From a virus: 21,622 bases of DNA. The notes under the pieces were generated by a model, which had not been told where the DNA came from, did not search any database, and saw only the letters and a list, made by a program, of their open reading frames with translations. The stretch lies in the IMG/VR virus record IMGVR_UViG_3300035698_010737, positions 1-21,622 of that record. One strand, written 5' to 3'. Positions within the stretch are counted from its first letter, which is position 1, and every line of letters begins with the position of its first letter. Of this stretch, positions 20,303 to 21,622 are shown one piece after another. The translations under genes and the position numbers were made by a program.

Positions 20303-21622
20303 ATGGGCGAGATCACCGGCGACAGCTCTGTTCAGTTCAAGCTAGGCGAGCCGGCCGACGCTGTCCTTCCTTCCGACTTTCGAGAGCTGCTGGCCGACTT
20401 AGATGCGAACACGGGCGCGGGAGAAGCTAGGCCCACGGTTGAGCTTGGTGGGCTCACCGGATTCGGCCGCGTGTTCGCCTCTGCTTCTTCTCACTCGGTC
20501 GAAACCCCGAGCCCGCAAACATCGGATCTGATTCTTGCGCGAAGTATGACCGTGCAGTCGCTGGTCAAGCTTGATCTCGCAGCGCAAGACGCGGCCGTCG
20601 GCGTGAGCACTGTGGCGAGCCTGGGGTTCCGTGACAGCTCGGTCGAAGACATGCAGTTTTCACTCGAGCTCGAGGTGACAAACCTGGCCACTAGAACCGT
20701 CACAATGCTTATGCGGTGGGAGGATGATGGCGGGGTGCTGGAAGTCGGAAACGCGGGCGTTTCCTTTGTGTGGCCACAGGTCGACGCATCCGACGACACG
20801 CTGCTGCTCACCATCACTCGCGAGTGGATCGACGACAATGAAGTGATCGTTCGGTACTACGTCAACGATGAGCTTCTGGGCGAAGAGACGTCGACCGATG
20901 GCCTGATCGGTGGCGGCCTTGGGGCTAAGTTTCTGATCGGCTCTCGCGGCACCGGCGGCGGCGGCTACGCCAACAACATGGATGGAAAGATCGAAAGCGT
21001 CGATCTTTTTGATTTTCCGATGACTCTCGAGGAGATCCGGCAGATCTATCGACGACGGTTTGTGCATGCACCGGCGGCATACGAGTCGCTGAAGAACCTA
21101 TTGCCGGAGCGAGTCTACTCGCAGGCGCCCGACTCGATTGTGCAGCGCGAGCTGATGGTCGACGGCGAGATCTTCTCTGAGACCATTTCCAAGATCTTCG
21201 AGATCGCAGACGACTTTTTGCCGGATCGAGCGTGGTCGTTTCTCGATCGATGGGAGCTGGTGCTCGGCCTAATTCCCGGGCCTGCAGACACGCTCGAGGA
21301 ACGCAGGAATCGGCTTCTTTCGTTCCTGCGCACAATCGAGGGTTTCTCAATCGAGGGCATACAGAACGCTCTCACCGCCACATTGGACATCACCGCTGCG
21401 CAGATCGAGATCCTAGAGTACTCGAACGTAATTCTCGAAGACTGGGAGAGCGGATCCGGCGACTACTTTCAGACCATATCCAACAACGGCTCTTTCTCGA
21501 TCGTGACCGGTGTGCGAACTATCGCCGTACTGATTGGCAACACCTTCGGACTGGCCGAAGACCTCGCGCCCCACATAAAGGGAGTCATCGCTCGAAACGA
21601 AAAAGTCGCAGATCCAAGCGCA
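20303..21622 (+). CDS. LamG-like domain fused to gp48/YmfQ (DUF2313)-like baseplate protein, 3' end missing
   Basis: From ATG 20303 the frame stays open for 440 codons to the window edge with no stop, so the gene continues beyond. Residues about 50-245 form a strand-rich, concanavalin/LamG-like domain: TVTMLMRWEDDGG, EWIDDNEVIVRYYVNDELLG, and closing NMDGKIESVDLFDFPMTLEEI. From about residue 265 the gp48/YmfQ signature begins: LKNLLPERVYSQ, then FLDRWELVLGLIPGPADTLEERR and RLLSFLRTIEGFS (about 310-348). gp48-type proteins link wedge and tail fibre in Mu-like phages. The LamG half is an unusual addition and may bind a surface sugar. ATG 20303 starts one base after the previous stop. Confidence 0.87.
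   Translation, partial: MGEITGDSSVQFKLGEPADAVLPSDFRELLADLDANTGAGEARPTVELGGLTGFGRVFASASSHSVETPSPQTSDLILARSMTVQSLVKLDLAAQDAAVGVSTVASLGFRDSSVEDMQFSLELEVTNLATRTVTMLMRWEDDGGVLEVGNAGVSFVWPQVDASDDTLLLTITREWIDDNEVIVRYYVNDELLGEETSTDGLIGGGLGAKFLIGSRGTGGGGYANNMDGKIESVDLFDFPMTLEEIRQIYRRRFVHAPAAYESLKNLLPERVYSQAPDSIVQRELMVDGEIFSETISKIFEIADDFLPDRAWSFLDRWELVLGLIPGPADTLEERRNRLLSFLRTIEGFSIEGIQNALTATLDITAAQIEILEYSNVILEDWESGSGDYFQTISNNGSFSIVTGVRTIAVLIGNTFGLAEDLAPHIKGVIARNEKVADPSA

Noticed and set aside
1-21622. tRNA genes, CRISPR arrays, insertion sequences, integrase or transposase genes, attachment sites
   Set aside because: None could be supported by reading the sequence; no spaced repeat array or terminal inverted repeats were seen.
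1-21622. Rho-independent terminators
   Set aside because: No GC-rich stem followed by a T-run was found on the plus strand; the hairpin at 9306-9320 lacks the T-run.

Overview
The window is a dense, one-strand (+) bacteriophage gene block of about 58% G+C by eye. It encodes the head and contractile-tail genes of a Mu-like myophage or prophage. Gene order and protein families follow the Mu late region: terminase large subunit (gp28-like), DUF935 portal (gp29-like), prohead protease/scaffold, capsid decoration protein, gpT-family major capsid, gp36-like DUF1320, gpG-like virion morphogenesis, gp37-like DUF1834, gp38-like DUF2635, sheath (L), tube (M), chaperone (gp41), tape measure (gp42), N (gp43), P (gp44), spike (gp45), gp46, gp47 and gp48. 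No host gene, tRNA, integrase, transposase or lysis gene is visible. The host cannot be named; the families suggest a Gram-negative bacterium, and whether the phage transposes like Mu cannot be decided here.

Layout. Bases 1-276 hold no credible gene. They are AT-richer and contain a degenerate direct repeat and a cluster of GCAC motifs, so this may be the promoter/operator region of the operon. Bases 277-3524 hold nine or ten small, mostly unrecognised genes joined by ATGA/GTGA/TTGA overlaps. Among them are a CxxC...CxxC mini-protein, a CCHC zinc-knuckle protein, and a 64-residue helical protein of a widespread phage family whose hairpin look recalls the Acb2/Tad1 anti-defence sponges (inference only). 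Bases 3517-9308 are DNA packaging and capsid assembly. Bases 9349-11477 are connector and tail-completion genes. Bases 11474-15880 are the tail shaft: sheath, tube, chaperone with a probable -1 frameshift at an A8 run, and tape measure. Bases 15880-21622 are the baseplate, ending in a gene that is still open at the window edge.

How they work together. The terminase cuts and pumps DNA through the portal into a prohead built from the gpT-like capsid on the scaffold half of the protease-scaffold protein. The protease matures the shell and the small decoration protein probably stabilises it. gp36-, gpG- and gp37-like proteins finish head and tail ends. The 611-residue tape measure implies a tail of roughly 90 nm (1.5 A per residue). 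The sheath contracts around the tube, and a baseplate of N-, P-, gp45- (HxH-tipped spike), gp46-, gp47- and gp48-like proteins starts contraction.

Departures from the Mu plan: no MuF (gp30) gene after the portal; the gpG homologue moved downstream of gp36; a protease with an HK97/S78-type His/Ser pair plus a Cys/His cluster; an insertion in the gp47-like protein; and an N-terminal LamG-like domain fused to the gp48/YmfQ-like protein.
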